From Cellvibrionaceae bacterium (GTDB lineage Bacteria > Pseudomonadota > Gammaproteobacteria > Pseudomonadales > Cellvibrionaceae), in the NCBI GenBank assembly GCA_021151525.1, contig JAGKXD010000009.1, positions 7,618-71,617 of the forward strand: DNA of 64,000 nucleotides, written 5' to 3'. The position numbers were made by a program, and so were the translations under genes. Shown piece after piece: positions 34,604 through 42,799 of the stretch. The notes below the pieces were generated by a model. It was not told the DNA's origin, ran no database searches, and worked only from the letters and a program-made list of their open reading frames with translations. Every line of letters begins with the position of its first letter. Position 1 is the stretch's first letter.

Positions 34604-34615
34604 ATCAACGTTGAT
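34604..34615. promoter_or_regulatory. Perfect 12-bp palindrome in the secreted-protein promoter region
   Basis: ATCAACGTTGAT lies about 31 bases before the start codon of the secreted-protein gene, overlapping the likely -10/+1 region. It could be an operator or the base of a 5' leader hairpin; which cannot be told from sequence alone. Confidence 0.35.
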
Positions 34616-35000
34616 TTGATTGGTCTTGGGGTCCTTGGGTCTGCAAGAGCAATCCCACGATTTAAAGACCGACCAAGAATATACCCTATCAATTCAATTT
34701 ATCAAGCCTTAAGTTATTAAAAGCAGTCACTTACCAAGGGAAGTGAATGTATTTCACAATCAAAATGCACAAAATATGCACACCAAGAGCGTAAAACAAA
34801 CATCCTCAACACTAGCTGAACAATACTTTATGATCAGACCTCAGGTTTTATAACTAACGACCGACACAAAGAGTGCGCATAAGCTAAGCATTTGCACTTA
34901 ACAACAGCTTTTTACATAGAGTTTCTATGCCAAAAACATGCCGAACCCAAAATACTAGCTATTTAATGTGTACACTTTGTTACAAAAAGCCTTAACGAAA

Positions 35001-35024
35001 CTTCGCGACTGAAATCGCACCTAC
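35001..35024. repeat. Single REP-like half unit
   Basis: CTTCGCGACTGAAATCGCAC followed by CTAC is a diverged copy of the right-hand unit of the REPINs at 32258 and 32971. Confidence 0.6.
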
Positions 35025-35306
35025 GGTTAATGGGCTTTTGCAGGCTTATTCTTGCTTTTATTCAGGCGTTTTTTTACCTTCTATTTAAGGGCTAACTTAC
35101 TCTAAGGGCGCTTTTGCTGCATAAGTCTGCAACCACCATCAGGATTGTGCGATCTGATGAATTATTATCCGCACCAAGAGGCCGCACTATTATAGGGAAT
35201 TTGCAGCAAGAAGGAAGCACTGCTTTGGGCTGCTGGGTTTAAGTATCTTTGACGCAGTCAATGATGTAAGAGCAACTTTATTTGCAAATGCTGAACATAT
35301 TTAGCT

Positions 35307-35330
35307 CTTCACGGCTTAAGCCGCTCCTAC
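35307..35330. repeat. Single REP-like half unit
   Basis: CTTCACGGCTTAAGCCGCTC followed by CTAC matches the right-hand REP unit with a few changes; no inverted partner is seen beside it. Confidence 0.6.
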
Positions 35331-35389
35331 ATATAAATGTATAATCAAAGGCAGCTGTTAAAGCCTCTTCTACGGGAGCTCCTCACGCA

Positions 35390-37549
35390 TTAGTCTACCT
35401 TTTGGAAGGCATCCTGAATGGTTTTGGTGATGGCTTCACCCTCCTCAGGAGTTTCTATAACATAAGGAATGATCATAACCATTAGCTCTTTTCTAGTTCC
35501 CGATTTAGTATCATTGCGAAAAAGCTTACCCAGCAATGGGATTTTAGAAAGCACAGGCACTCCTGTTTTCCCTATAGATTTATCTTCAGAGATCAGCCCT
35601 GCAAGCAATATTGAGCCGCCATCTTTAAGCGTAACCATGGTTTTTATTTGTCGATTAAGTACCGCAGGGTTAGCGCCACCCGTAGTATCAGCGGCCTTAC
35701 TGAGCGATTGGTCTATGTCGATGTCTACATTACCCGATGCGTGCACAGTGGGTTTCACTGTTAAACGCACACCCGTCTTACGGTAGCTGTAACTCGTTTG
35801 TAGCCCACTAGCACCAGCCCCCACAACAGACTGAAGAGAGCCAGTAGAGATTGGAATTTCATCACCTACATCGATACTTGCCATTTGGCCACTTTTTACC
35901 ATTAAGCGCGGACGCGAACGAACCTCTACACGCTGATTTGTTTGTAATAAATTTAGAGTAGCGCGGGTACTACCGGCACTATCGAGCGTAGCCAAAAGCG
36001 AGGTACCTGCATCTGCGGCAATCGTTTTTGTGGTGATATTGGTGTTGTAGACCGCTCCATTATTAGATGCAGTGCCACGGCTTACAAATTGAACACCTGA
36101 TGTTACCTTATCATCTAATGCTACCTCAGCCAGCAATACCTCAATCAATACTGAAGGTGGTGATTTATCGAGCGATTGGATAACGGGCATTAAATCTGCC
36201 CAGGCTTGGCCACTGCCTTTGAATATAATCGTGTTGCGATTGGTATCTACCGCAAAGTTGCCACCATTAATTTTACCTGTTGCTGCAACTACAGGGGTAT
36301 TGGTGCTACTTGAGGCATTTGTGATATCACTTACTGCACTGCCTTTTGTAGATGAAGTTGAATCACCGCGTGAGGGCGACCCACCCCCTCCGATTGATGT
36401 GCCATTTTCTATGCCATTCAACAGCTCAACTATGTGCCCTGCCTCAGTATTACGTACTTCATAAGTGAAAATACCCTGATCAATACTCAGTTGCTGGCGG
36501 CGATCCAAGGTATTCACCCAATCGCGGACATGATCAAGAATGGCTTGAGAGCCAGCAAAAACCACTAACTGATTAGTACCTTCTAAAGGAACAATAATGA
36601 TGGAACCGGAGACTGACTTAATATTGGCATCGTAACCTTCTGCATTGAGCACCTCTTTCAAGTTTTTGCTCAAATCAGAGGCCTTGGTGAAGGCTGGTTC
36701 AATACTGGTAGAAAATTTGCCTCGCATCAAAGGCTGATCGAGTACTTCAATAATAGCCAAGGCTTGACGTACCAGATCCGGTTTACCGTTTAACATAACG
36801 GCGTTACGCAAGCCATCTTCTGTTACTTTTATGTCCTTACCTTGCAACGCAGATGACACCCAACTAGCGACTTTCGTGTTACTAACCGTTTTAAGCTGAA
36901 CAAACATAAACACTGGGCGATGCGACTCAGGCACATCAGGCAATGTGCGTCCACTAATTAACAAGGGAGTTTCGCCACCGCTCACGTTCTTATCCACCGT
37001 AAAGCTGAATACATTGTCTTGTTGTGATACGGCAATACCATAGGCTGACAGAGTGTGGGAGGCAATTCTAAATAGTTCAGAGGGCGCTACAGAGTCGTTC
37101 ACACGCAGAGATACCAAATCTGCTTGCTTTTGAATCTGCGGGTCAAGACTGAACGACAACCCCAACTGATTACCAAATACCTCATTAATAAAGACCGGTA
37201 GGGGCATGTCATGATAGTTAGCCGTTACTGGTTGCCCGGTTAAATTAGGGCTTAGCTCTTTGGCTTGGGAATCAGCAATGTTACTGGTGATGTTTACCCC
37301 AGGCCCAGATTTGTATTGCGTTTTGAAGTTAGTTGCTTCGGGAGTAAATGCAGGAATATCCAGTTGCGCCTTAGGCTCACGCAAGGGTGTTAGGGTTGCC
37401 AATGAATGGGGCTTTTCTGTGTCTTGCGATGCATTTTTATTTGTCACTAAGGAATTGCAACTCGTCATTGCCAACACAAAAGGCAATAGCGCCAACACAA
37501 AACGTGGCGAGCCTGCAGGAAGCGATTTTTTGATGTTTTTAGTCAACAT
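35390..37549 (-). CDS. gspD: Type II secretion secretin GspD
   Basis: A 719-residue outer-membrane secretin. The ATG at 37549 is chosen because it gives a lipoprotein-type signal ending LAMTSC; an upstream TTG at 37588 is also open. N0 is seen in TANYHDMPLPVFINEVFG, and N1/N2-like repeats follow (FVQLKTVSNTKVASWV, then NTEAGHIVELLNGIENG with a Gly/Ser insertion). The secretin core includes VLIEVLLAEVALDD, VEVRSRPRLMVKSGQMASI and DVGDEIPI. The S-domain end includes GTRKELMVMIIPYVIE. It forms the channel for folded exoproteins. The predicted lipid anchor may help it reach the outer membrane. It is the last gene of the minus-strand gsp operon. Confidence 0.92.
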   Translation of the reverse strand: MLTKNIKKSLPAGSPRFVLALLPFVLAMTSCNSLVTNKNASQDTEKPHSLATLTPLREPKAQLDIPAFTPEATNFKTQYKSGPGVNITSNIADSQAKELSPNLTGQPVTANYHDMPLPVFINEVFGNQLGLSFSLDPQIQKQADLVSLRVNDSVAPSELFRIASHTLSAYGIAVSQQDNVFSFTVDKNVSGGETPLLISGRTLPDVPESHRPVFMFVQLKTVSNTKVASWVSSALQGKDIKVTEDGLRNAVMLNGKPDLVRQALAIIEVLDQPLMRGKFSTSIEPAFTKASDLSKNLKEVLNAEGYDANIKSVSGSIIIVPLEGTNQLVVFAGSQAILDHVRDWVNTLDRRQQLSIDQGIFTYEVRNTEAGHIVELLNGIENGTSIGGGGSPSRGDSTSSTKGSAVSDITNASSSTNTPVVAATGKINGGNFAVDTNRNTIIFKGSGQAWADLMPVIQSLDKSPPSVLIEVLLAEVALDDKVTSGVQFVSRGTASNNGAVYNTNITTKTIAADAGTSLLATLDSAGSTRATLNLLQTNQRVEVRSRPRLMVKSGQMASIDVGDEIPISTGSLQSVVGAGASGLQTSYSYRKTGVRLTVKPTVHASGNVDIDIDQSLSKAADTTGGANPAVLNRQIKTMVTLKDGGSILLAGLISEDKSIGKTGVPVLSKIPLLGKLFRNDTKSGTRKELMVMIIPYVIETPEEGEAITKTIQDAFQKVD

Positions 37550-37642
37550 TCGATTGTATTTCCTTGGTGTAACAATGAGGTTTTGCAAGTTTGCGAATAC
37601 TAGCGTTTATTTGGGTTTTGTGTAATGAATTTTGAGCTTTGT

Positions 37643-37699
37643 GCAGGAACGGCTTTGGTCGCAAAATAAATAGATATTCGCGGCTAAAGCCGCTCCTAC
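37643..37699. repeat. REP-like inverted pair (REPIN), copy 3
   Basis: GCAGGAACGGCTTTGGTCGC and TCGCGGCTAAAGCCGCTCCTAC form an inverted pair around an AT-rich centre. It lies between gspC and gspD and is a diverged relative of the copies at 32258 and 32971. Confidence 0.75.
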
Positions 37700-37709
37700 A
37701 TAGCGGCAC

Positions 37710-38225
37710 TTATTTTTTGGATGAGTAGAGCAGCAACTCTTTTGCTTGCGTTTCGGTGCCTTCTTTGCTCGACTCCACAAGCACTCTACTCGTAGAAATT
37801 TCTTTTACCTTCCAGTCGCCAATCAAGGTGTCACCTACAGCAAATTGGCTAACGCTTTGCACACCGCTGCCCGCAACAGGCAAAAAGAGTGCGTAGGTTT
37901 TTTTTGAGCGCTCGACGATGCCAATCAGCTTTAAACTTTCAGGCTGGCCTTCGATGGCTTTTCTGGCAGCTTCGGCAGACTGTTCTGCGGTCGCAGGCCC
38001 AGCCTCGCTAAACCAGCGCGATTGGCTGGATATGGCCGTAAAGTCAGCGAGGGTATCAATTGGTGCTGACAAGGCTGATTCTTGCCAATTATCTGGGCGT
38101 TCGTTATTACCCCAGCTAAAGCTGATAAGGCCGCCCAACAAACCCAGCACAAGCGCAGCTGCGGTGCTGATACCTATAAGCCCGTAGAGCTGACGCTCTT
38201 GCGACGATAAGTTCTCAAGGAGCAT
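37710..38225 (-). CDS. gspC: Type II secretion protein GspC (XpsN-like, without PDZ domain)
   Basis: A 171-residue inner-membrane protein: short cytoplasmic N-terminus, one membrane helix about residues 15-38 (LYGLIGISTAAALVLGLLGG), and a periplasmic homology region with SLKLIGIVERSKKTYALF and AVGDTLIGDWKVKEISTSRVLVE. This region of GspC contacts the secretin. There is no C-terminal PDZ or coiled coil, so it is a minimal GspC. Its place between gspM and gspD is that of xpsN in Xanthomonas. The ATG at 38225 has AAGGA 8 bases ahead and is preferred; the frame is open to 38270. A REPIN lies between it and gspD. Confidence 0.82.
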   Translation of the reverse strand: MLLENLSSQERQLYGLIGISTAAALVLGLLGGLISFSWGNNERPDNWQESALSAPIDTLADFTAISSQSRWFSEAGPATAEQSAEAARKAIEGQPESLKLIGIVERSKKTYALFLPVAGSGVQSVSQFAVGDTLIGDWKVKEISTSRVLVESSKEGTETQAKELLLYSSKK

Positions 38226-38850
38226 TTTGGTCATCCTTTGCGGGGGCATCTGCTGCAGTTGGAGTGACAACCAAAAAGTAGGCCGCTACTTGCATATTGA
38301 GTTGGCCACTGCGCTGCGGACTATAGCTAAAGCGCTCTACCTCTAACGCTTTAGAATTATCTGCCATTGCTTTCATGAAATGATCGATTTGATTGGTAGC
38401 AACAGCGCCCGTGACTTCTGCTGCAACTTTTATTAGGGTCTCGCCGCCGATGGTTACACGCTCTGTTGGCGCCAAGCGCGGGCGATAATTTTGTGCGTTG
38501 TGATCATTCATTAATTTACGCAAATAATTTTGCAAATCGGCTTCCGCTAAACTTTCTGATTGGGTTTCCCACAATTTACCGTGCAGCTTTTCACCTACTT
38601 CTTTTTCTTGCGTCCAGCGTTCCGGCCACTGGGTTTGATGTTTTAATTGATCGAGCTTGATTGATGTGCGCTGCAATTGCGCAACCGTTTGATTGTGCTC
38701 CTGGCGCCAATCATTCAACACCAAGGAAAAATAAAATACGAAAATATAAGCTATGCCCCACATCATCCAACGCAAGCGTTGATTGGCTTCCAGTTGCTCC
38801 TGAAATTGCAACCAATAAGGCATAAGTTGTGTACGCACATTATTGAGCAT
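38215..38850 (-). CDS. gspM: Type II secretion protein GspM
   Basis: A 211-residue bitopic inner-membrane protein with a helix about residues 27-45 (MMWGIAYIFVFYFSLVL), then a coiled region (QEHNQTVAQLQRTSIKLDQLKHQ) and a ferredoxin-like C-terminal part. GspM binds GspL and helps dock the ATPase GspE. The assignment rests on topology, size and position between gspL and gspC, since the family is poorly conserved. The ATG at 38850 has GGAGG 6 bases ahead; a GTG one codon upstream is also possible. It overlaps both neighbours by about 10 bases. Confidence 0.78.
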   Translation of the reverse strand: MLNNVRTQLMPYWLQFQEQLEANQRLRWMMWGIAYIFVFYFSLVLNDWRQEHNQTVAQLQRTSIKLDQLKHQTQWPERWTQEKEVGEKLHGKLWETQSESLAEADLQNYLRKLMNDHNAQNYRPRLAPTERVTIGGETLIKVAAEVTGAVATNQIDHFMKAMADNSKALEVERFSYSPQRSGQLNMQVAAYFLVVTPTAADAPAKDDQNAP

Positions 38851-39958
38851 CACTTGCCTCCTTCACTTCGCCAGGCAATCTGAATAACAAGCGCGATTGA
38901 TTCGGTGTGATCCCCGGTTCTGCGCGCACATCGCTGAACAATGGATTTTTATTGCAGGCCTCAATAAGCGCACGCGTATCTAAATTTTCTTGCTGCAAGA
39001 CAACGGCGATTTGGCCACGCTGATATTGCCAATCCAAAATCATAAAATTATTTACGCCGGACAAACAGGCGCGAACTTGCGCAAATAAATGTAACTGACT
39101 TGGGCGATCGACAATTGCGGAAACTGCCTGATTAAATTCTTGCTGCTGCAATGCACCATCGCGCTGTTTAACAACATCCGCCAAGCGATGATTTTTGCTG
39201 ACAACACTTGCGGACAAAAATGTTTTTTTAATTTGCACACCCAAACCCAAACCTAACTGCAAACAAAACCACACGAGAAAAACACCTAGCACCAAACGCG
39301 GCGCTACAGCTTCGCTTTGTAGATTTTCTTTGCTCCAAAAGGCTTTTTCATTCCAGGGTTTGCTGAGCAACTCTGAACTGGCTTCACTCCATTGTTCATC
39401 TTCTGTTGCGCCGCATACACGCACGAAATCGGCTTGCGCGCGCGCATCGGGTTTTTGTGCAAACCAGCGTGAATGACGCAATAGTTTTGCAGACCAATAT
39501 TGCAATTCCCACCCATCAATACAGGCTTGCACACGCAGGCCGTTATCGAGCGGTGGGTAAAGCATAATTTCAGGAACGACACTGAGCGTTGGTAAATCTT
39601 GCTCGTGATGCATGCGAATTACGCGTTCGGCATCCCAAAACCACACTTGCGCATTGTTGCCTTCGCTAACGTGCCAAGTTGCAGGATTGTTAAAAGGACT
39701 GAGCTGACGAACACGTTGCAATAATAAATTTGCACGCAATGCACGCGGAACCGAATCGAACTCCATGCATTGGTAGAAAAGAAACTTGCGGGGAATAATC
39801 AGCGTAGGAGATTCGAGCGTAACCAGCTCGTATTCGCTGCGACCAGCCAATAACTTAATGCCCTCGGCGGTCATCACCCAAGGCTGTATTGAAGAGGGTT
39901 GATTGGCGAATGGCCAAAGCTTCATTATTGTTTTCAACAGATTGGACACTGTACTCAT
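38840..39958 (-). CDS. gspL: Type II secretion protein GspL
   Basis: A 372-residue protein with a cytoplasmic actin-like domain (about residues 25-205), a membrane helix near 225-243 (LVLGVFLVWFCLQLGLGLG) and a periplasmic ferredoxin-like domain, the usual GspL/PilM-like layout. It links the ATPase GspE to GspM and the pseudopilus. An N-terminal ATG at 39958 overlaps gspK by 104 bases; an ATG at 39925 would reduce this and could be the real start. Neither has a strong ribosome site. Confidence 0.8.
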   Translation of the reverse strand: MSTVSNLLKTIMKLWPFANQPSSIQPWVMTAEGIKLLAGRSEYELVTLESPTLIIPRKFLFYQCMEFDSVPRALRANLLLQRVRQLSPFNNPATWHVSEGNNAQVWFWDAERVIRMHHEQDLPTLSVVPEIMLYPPLDNGLRVQACIDGWELQYWSAKLLRHSRWFAQKPDARAQADFVRVCGATEDEQWSEASSELLSKPWNEKAFWSKENLQSEAVAPRLVLGVFLVWFCLQLGLGLGVQIKKTFLSASVVSKNHRLADVVKQRDGALQQQEFNQAVSAIVDRPSQLHLFAQVRACLSGVNNFMILDWQYQRGQIAVVLQQENLDTRALIEACNKNPLFSDVRAEPGITPNQSRLLFRLPGEVKEASDAQ

Positions 39959-40910
39959 AATCCACTAGCCAAGGCCCCAGCAGCCCATTGGGCGTCAATT
40001 GTAGGCTAATCAATCGGGCTTGTGACCCCCCTTTATTCCAAATCTTCAAGCGCATTTCGTTACCCGGCAAAAAACGGTAACGCTCTTCATCCAATGTCAG
40101 CAGCAAGCCCGTGCGCAACACGAACTCTTCGACAGAGTGAAATGGATTAGTTTTTCGTTCGGCAATGAGCTGATCAGTAAGCTGCTCATTCAAGTTTAAA
40201 TATTTCGCAAATAACGACCTAGGCATGGTATTCAGATTCATAATGCTAAAGCGGCCAATAGATAACCAATTCTGTACATCAAACTCGGGGTGCTCTACAA
40301 GCCACTCCTGCCACCCCATAACGCGCTTTAGCTCCAATGGTGTACGCAAATAATCGTTAGTAGGCGGCGGCATATTTTTAGCGGCATAGTCGAGCTTTTC
40401 TGCGCCGGACAGGCTAAGCAAATCGTCCGCATCAATATAGTCTTGGAGTGCGCCCATCAAACGAGTTTTTGTTCCAGGGTCGCGTTCGAAATGATCCATA
40501 AAATTGGATAACACGGAAATATCAGGTGCGTTTATCGCGAGCAATCCACCATTATCCTGAACACTAAAGCCGCTAGTGCCCACACCTTGATAAACAGTTC
40601 CATCCATCAACAACTCATCGCCCACAGCAGCTGTATAAGAGAAATTTTCATCGAGCAATTGCGCTTGAGTTAGGGGCGAAAACGTCATGCCCGCTAAAGT
40701 CATGCGCGACGTTGATAACAAATACAGCAGAGTTTGCTCAGTGGATTGATTATCGAGCTGCTGCTGAATATGTGCTTTCGCTTGCAGCCCTATTTCCAAC
40801 TTGCGCTGCACATAAGCGTGAAAGATGCCCACTGCAATCAGCATGATTGCCAATACCCAGAGCACCGCCGCCAAAATGAAGCCTTGTTGTTTTTGAGGAT
40901 TAGCGACCAT
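39855..40910 (-). CDS. gspK: Type II secretion minor pseudopilin GspK
   Basis: A 351-residue minor pseudopilin at the pseudopilus tip. The prepilin segment QQGFILAAVLWVLAIMLIAVGIF lacks the Glu at position 5, which is a known feature of GspK. The large globular domain includes DNGGLLAINAPDISVL, a helical domain (ALQDYIDADDLLSLSGAEKLDY) and NLNTMPRSLFAKYL. The ATG at 40910 has GAGG 6 bases ahead and places the cleavage site close to the N-terminus; an ATG at 40922 is also in frame. It overlaps gspJ slightly. Confidence 0.88.
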   Translation of the reverse strand: MVANPQKQQGFILAAVLWVLAIMLIAVGIFHAYVQRKLEIGLQAKAHIQQQLDNQSTEQTLLYLLSTSRMTLAGMTFSPLTQAQLLDENFSYTAAVGDELLMDGTVYQGVGTSGFSVQDNGGLLAINAPDISVLSNFMDHFERDPGTKTRLMGALQDYIDADDLLSLSGAEKLDYAAKNMPPPTNDYLRTPLELKRVMGWQEWLVEHPEFDVQNWLSIGRFSIMNLNTMPRSLFAKYLNLNEQLTDQLIAERKTNPFHSVEEFVLRTGLLLTLDEERYRFLPGNEMRLKIWNKGGSQARLISLQLTPNGLLGPWLVDYEYSVQSVENNNEALAIRQSTLFNTALGDDRRGH

Positions 40911-41508
40911 AAAGCGCCTCATCCATGGTGACTTCAGCGCGTTTACGTGTGGTGATACTCACTACATAATTGCGCGCTTCTTTACCCGTATTGATAAGCA
41001 CGCGCACAGATTCGGGCAGCACCGGGAAATCGGTTTTTTCCGCAGGCCAATGATTGCGCCACTGGCCTTTTTCATCCAAATATTCAAATTGCCCGGTAGA
41101 TTCCGGCCAACGATAAATAGCAAATGTAGCCTCGCCTTCACGATACTCAAGACTAACGGCATCACCCGATTGCACTAGCTGCCATTCAATGCGGGTTTTT
41201 AAACCTGCTTGTTCGATTAAGGGCTCATAGGTGTAAGTTGATAGGCTATTTACACTTCCTTCAAGCCCGCGATCTTTTGGGCGCGCAGCAACCTGCGACC
41301 CCAAGGTTGAGCGCAGCCAGTTGTAAGCCAGCACCTCACTGTAAGCATTTTTTTGCACACGCACCACGCGTTGGTACATGCCCATGCTGTAGCCAAAGCC
41401 CTGCATAATCACGGTGATTAATAGACCCACAATCACCATAACCACCAGCATTTCAACCAACGTAAAGGCCTTTTGGGTGCGCGAAAGTTTGATATTTGAG
41501 CGCGACAT
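40900..41508 (-). CDS. gspJ: Type II secretion minor pseudopilin GspJ
   Basis: A 202-residue pseudopilin. The prepilin peptidase site and hydrophobic helix are seen in KAFTLVEMLVVMVIVGLL (about residues 13-30), with Glu at +5 of the mature protein; the residue before the cleavage site is Ala rather than Gly. The remainder is beta-rich, as in GspJ. With GspI and GspK it forms the pseudopilus tip. It abuts gspI (1-base overlap) and precedes gspK in the same operon. Confidence 0.88.
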   Translation of the reverse strand: MSRSNIKLSRTQKAFTLVEMLVVMVIVGLLITVIMQGFGYSMGMYQRVVRVQKNAYSEVLAYNWLRSTLGSQVAARPKDRGLEGSVNSLSTYTYEPLIEQAGLKTRIEWQLVQSGDAVSLEYREGEATFAIYRWPESTGQFEYLDEKGQWRNHWPAEKTDFPVLPESVRVLINTGKEARNYVVSITTRKRAEVTMDEALYGR

Positions 41509-41957
41509 TAATTATCGCCCTCAACCTTGAACTCACGCACCTTTTTATATGCCGCATGGCGGTATTCATAGCCGCCCACTACGCGGTCATCTTTGCTAAA
41601 AACAAGCTTGATATTAAACAAACCTAAATCGTACAAACCTATGGCACCGGCTGCCGTTATCCCGTTTTTCCAAGGCTCCAGCAACTCCGCATTCCACTCC
41701 ACCCAATAGCCATTAACATTGAAACGACCGCTGGTTTCTTTCGACATATCCACCAGATTCAACCGTTCCATAGACGAGTGAAGCACCTGCTCGGTAGCGG
41801 CAACGTCAGCCAAGCGATTGAGAGTGATGAGATTGGTATTGATCCAACTGTAGATGCCAATGGCAACCATGGAAAAAATCGCAAGGGCGACTATAGCCTC
41901 CAGCAAGGTAAAGCCGCGGGATTGCGTCAGACTGTGAGTTGGCAAGCGAAGACTCAT
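41508..41957 (-). CDS. gspI: Type II secretion minor pseudopilin GspI
   Basis: A 149-residue pseudopilin with the N-terminal motif RGFTLLEAIVALAIFSMVAIG, including the Gly before the cleavage site and Glu at +5. The frame is open to 42044, but the ATG at 41957 overlaps the gspH stop as ATGA and gives a normal short leader, so it is preferred. It has typical GspI features such as QVLHSSMERLNLVDM in the first strand region. It is part of the pseudopilus tip complex. Confidence 0.88.
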   Translation of the reverse strand: MSLRLPTHSLTQSRGFTLLEAIVALAIFSMVAIGIYSWINTNLITLNRLADVAATEQVLHSSMERLNLVDMSKETSGRFNVNGYWVEWNAELLEPWKNGITAAGAIGLYDLGLFNIKLVFSKDDRVVGGYEYRHAAYKKVREFKVEGDN

Positions 41958-42331
41958 AATCTGGCCGCTTCGCAGTAGGGAGGTGCCAGCTTGACTTGTG
42001 TGCGAATACCTTTGGCGATGTAGCTCAGGTTGCCACCCAAACAAACTCCATTGGCTTTATAAATAATCGGCTTTTCTATACGCAGCTCCCAGCCCGATGG
42101 TAACTCCAACAATTGGCTCGAGCTGGCCTGGGTAAGAGCAATAGCTTGCTGTTGGGTATAAGCTTTTAAAGGTAAACCGCCCAAGCTTTGAAAAAATGCA
42201 TCCTGCTCGGCGCGACTTTTAAACCGCTCATAGATGGCGGGAAATTTCGGCAACACCAGCGCACTCGCCAGCCCCAAAAGGATGAGCACTACAAGCACTT
42301 CAATCAGGGTAAAACCACTGCGCTGGTTCAT
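41954..42331 (-). CDS. gspH: Type II secretion minor pseudopilin GspH
   Basis: A 125-residue pseudopilin. MNQRSGFTLIEVLVVLILLGLASALVL gives a four-residue basic leader plus Gly, then the Phe-Thr-Leu-Ile-Glu start of the mature protein. Order and size fit GspH, which connects the GspG shaft to the GspI-J-K tip. It is short compared with other GspH proteins (about 150-190 residues), but the frame is open and intact. It lies 14 bases after gspG and overlaps gspI. Confidence 0.85.
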   Translation of the reverse strand: MNQRSGFTLIEVLVVLILLGLASALVLPKFPAIYERFKSRAEQDAFFQSLGGLPLKAYTQQQAIALTQASSSQLLELPSGWELRIEKPIIYKANGVCLGGNLSYIAKGIRTQVKLAPPYCEAARL

Positions 42332-42345
42332 GGGATTCTTAGCGA

Positions 42346-42783
42346 TTAATCGCCCAAGGTTAAATCGGCATCCAGACCTTCGCCGCCTGGTTTGCCGTCA
42401 GCACCCAAGGAAATCAGGGTTACATCTTCTTGGCCATGGGCTTCGCGGCGATATTGGAAGGGATTACCCCAACCATCTTGCGGCAACTTGCCATCCAAAT
42501 AAGGACCTTGCCAATTTTGCTTGGCTTTGGATGAGTCAGGACGAGCATTCAGCGCCACCAAACCTTCTTGCGTGCTTGGATATTCACCTACATCCAACTT
42601 GTAGGTTTGGAGGGCGGACTTAAGTGCTTTGAGTTGGGTTTTGGTGGTGCCTACTTTGGCAGTCTCACCTTTTCCAAGGACTTTGGGGCCAATAAATCCG
42701 GCCATTAAGCCCAGAATTACCAATACCACCAATAATTCGATCATGGTGAAGCCGCGTTGATATTTAGTTACAGCCTTGCTCAT
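42346..42783 (-). CDS. gspG: Type II secretion major pseudopilin GspG
   Basis: A 145-residue major pseudopilin. The segment YQRGFTMIELLVVLVILGLM has the Gly/Phe cleavage site and Glu at +5. The globular part holds LKALKSALQTYKLDVGEYPST and DGWGNPFQYRREAHG, and ends with SLGADGKPGGEGLDADLTLGD, the calcium-binding loop region conserved in GspG. The ATG at 42783 gives the usual short leader; an upstream ATG at 42822 overlaps gspF. This is the best-conserved pseudopilin and confirms a type II rather than type IV system. Confidence 0.94.
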   Translation of the reverse strand: MSKAVTKYQRGFTMIELLVVLVILGLMAGFIGPKVLGKGETAKVGTTKTQLKALKSALQTYKLDVGEYPSTQEGLVALNARPDSSKAKQNWQGPYLDGKLPQDGWGNPFQYRREAHGQEDVTLISLGADGKPGGEGLDADLTLGD

Positions 42784-42799
42784 AGGTATGCCCCAATCT

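Larger units (their letters stand above)
34573..35389. other. 817-base gene-free stretch upstream of the secreted-protein gene
   Basis: The part next to 34572 must carry the promoter of the secreted-protein gene. A TATAAA-like -10 on the minus strand (34598-34603) lies beside a perfect 12-base palindrome at 34604-34615; no good -35 is visible. Single REP-like half units lie at 35001-35024 and 35307-35330. No open frame with coding character was found. Confidence 0.5.
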
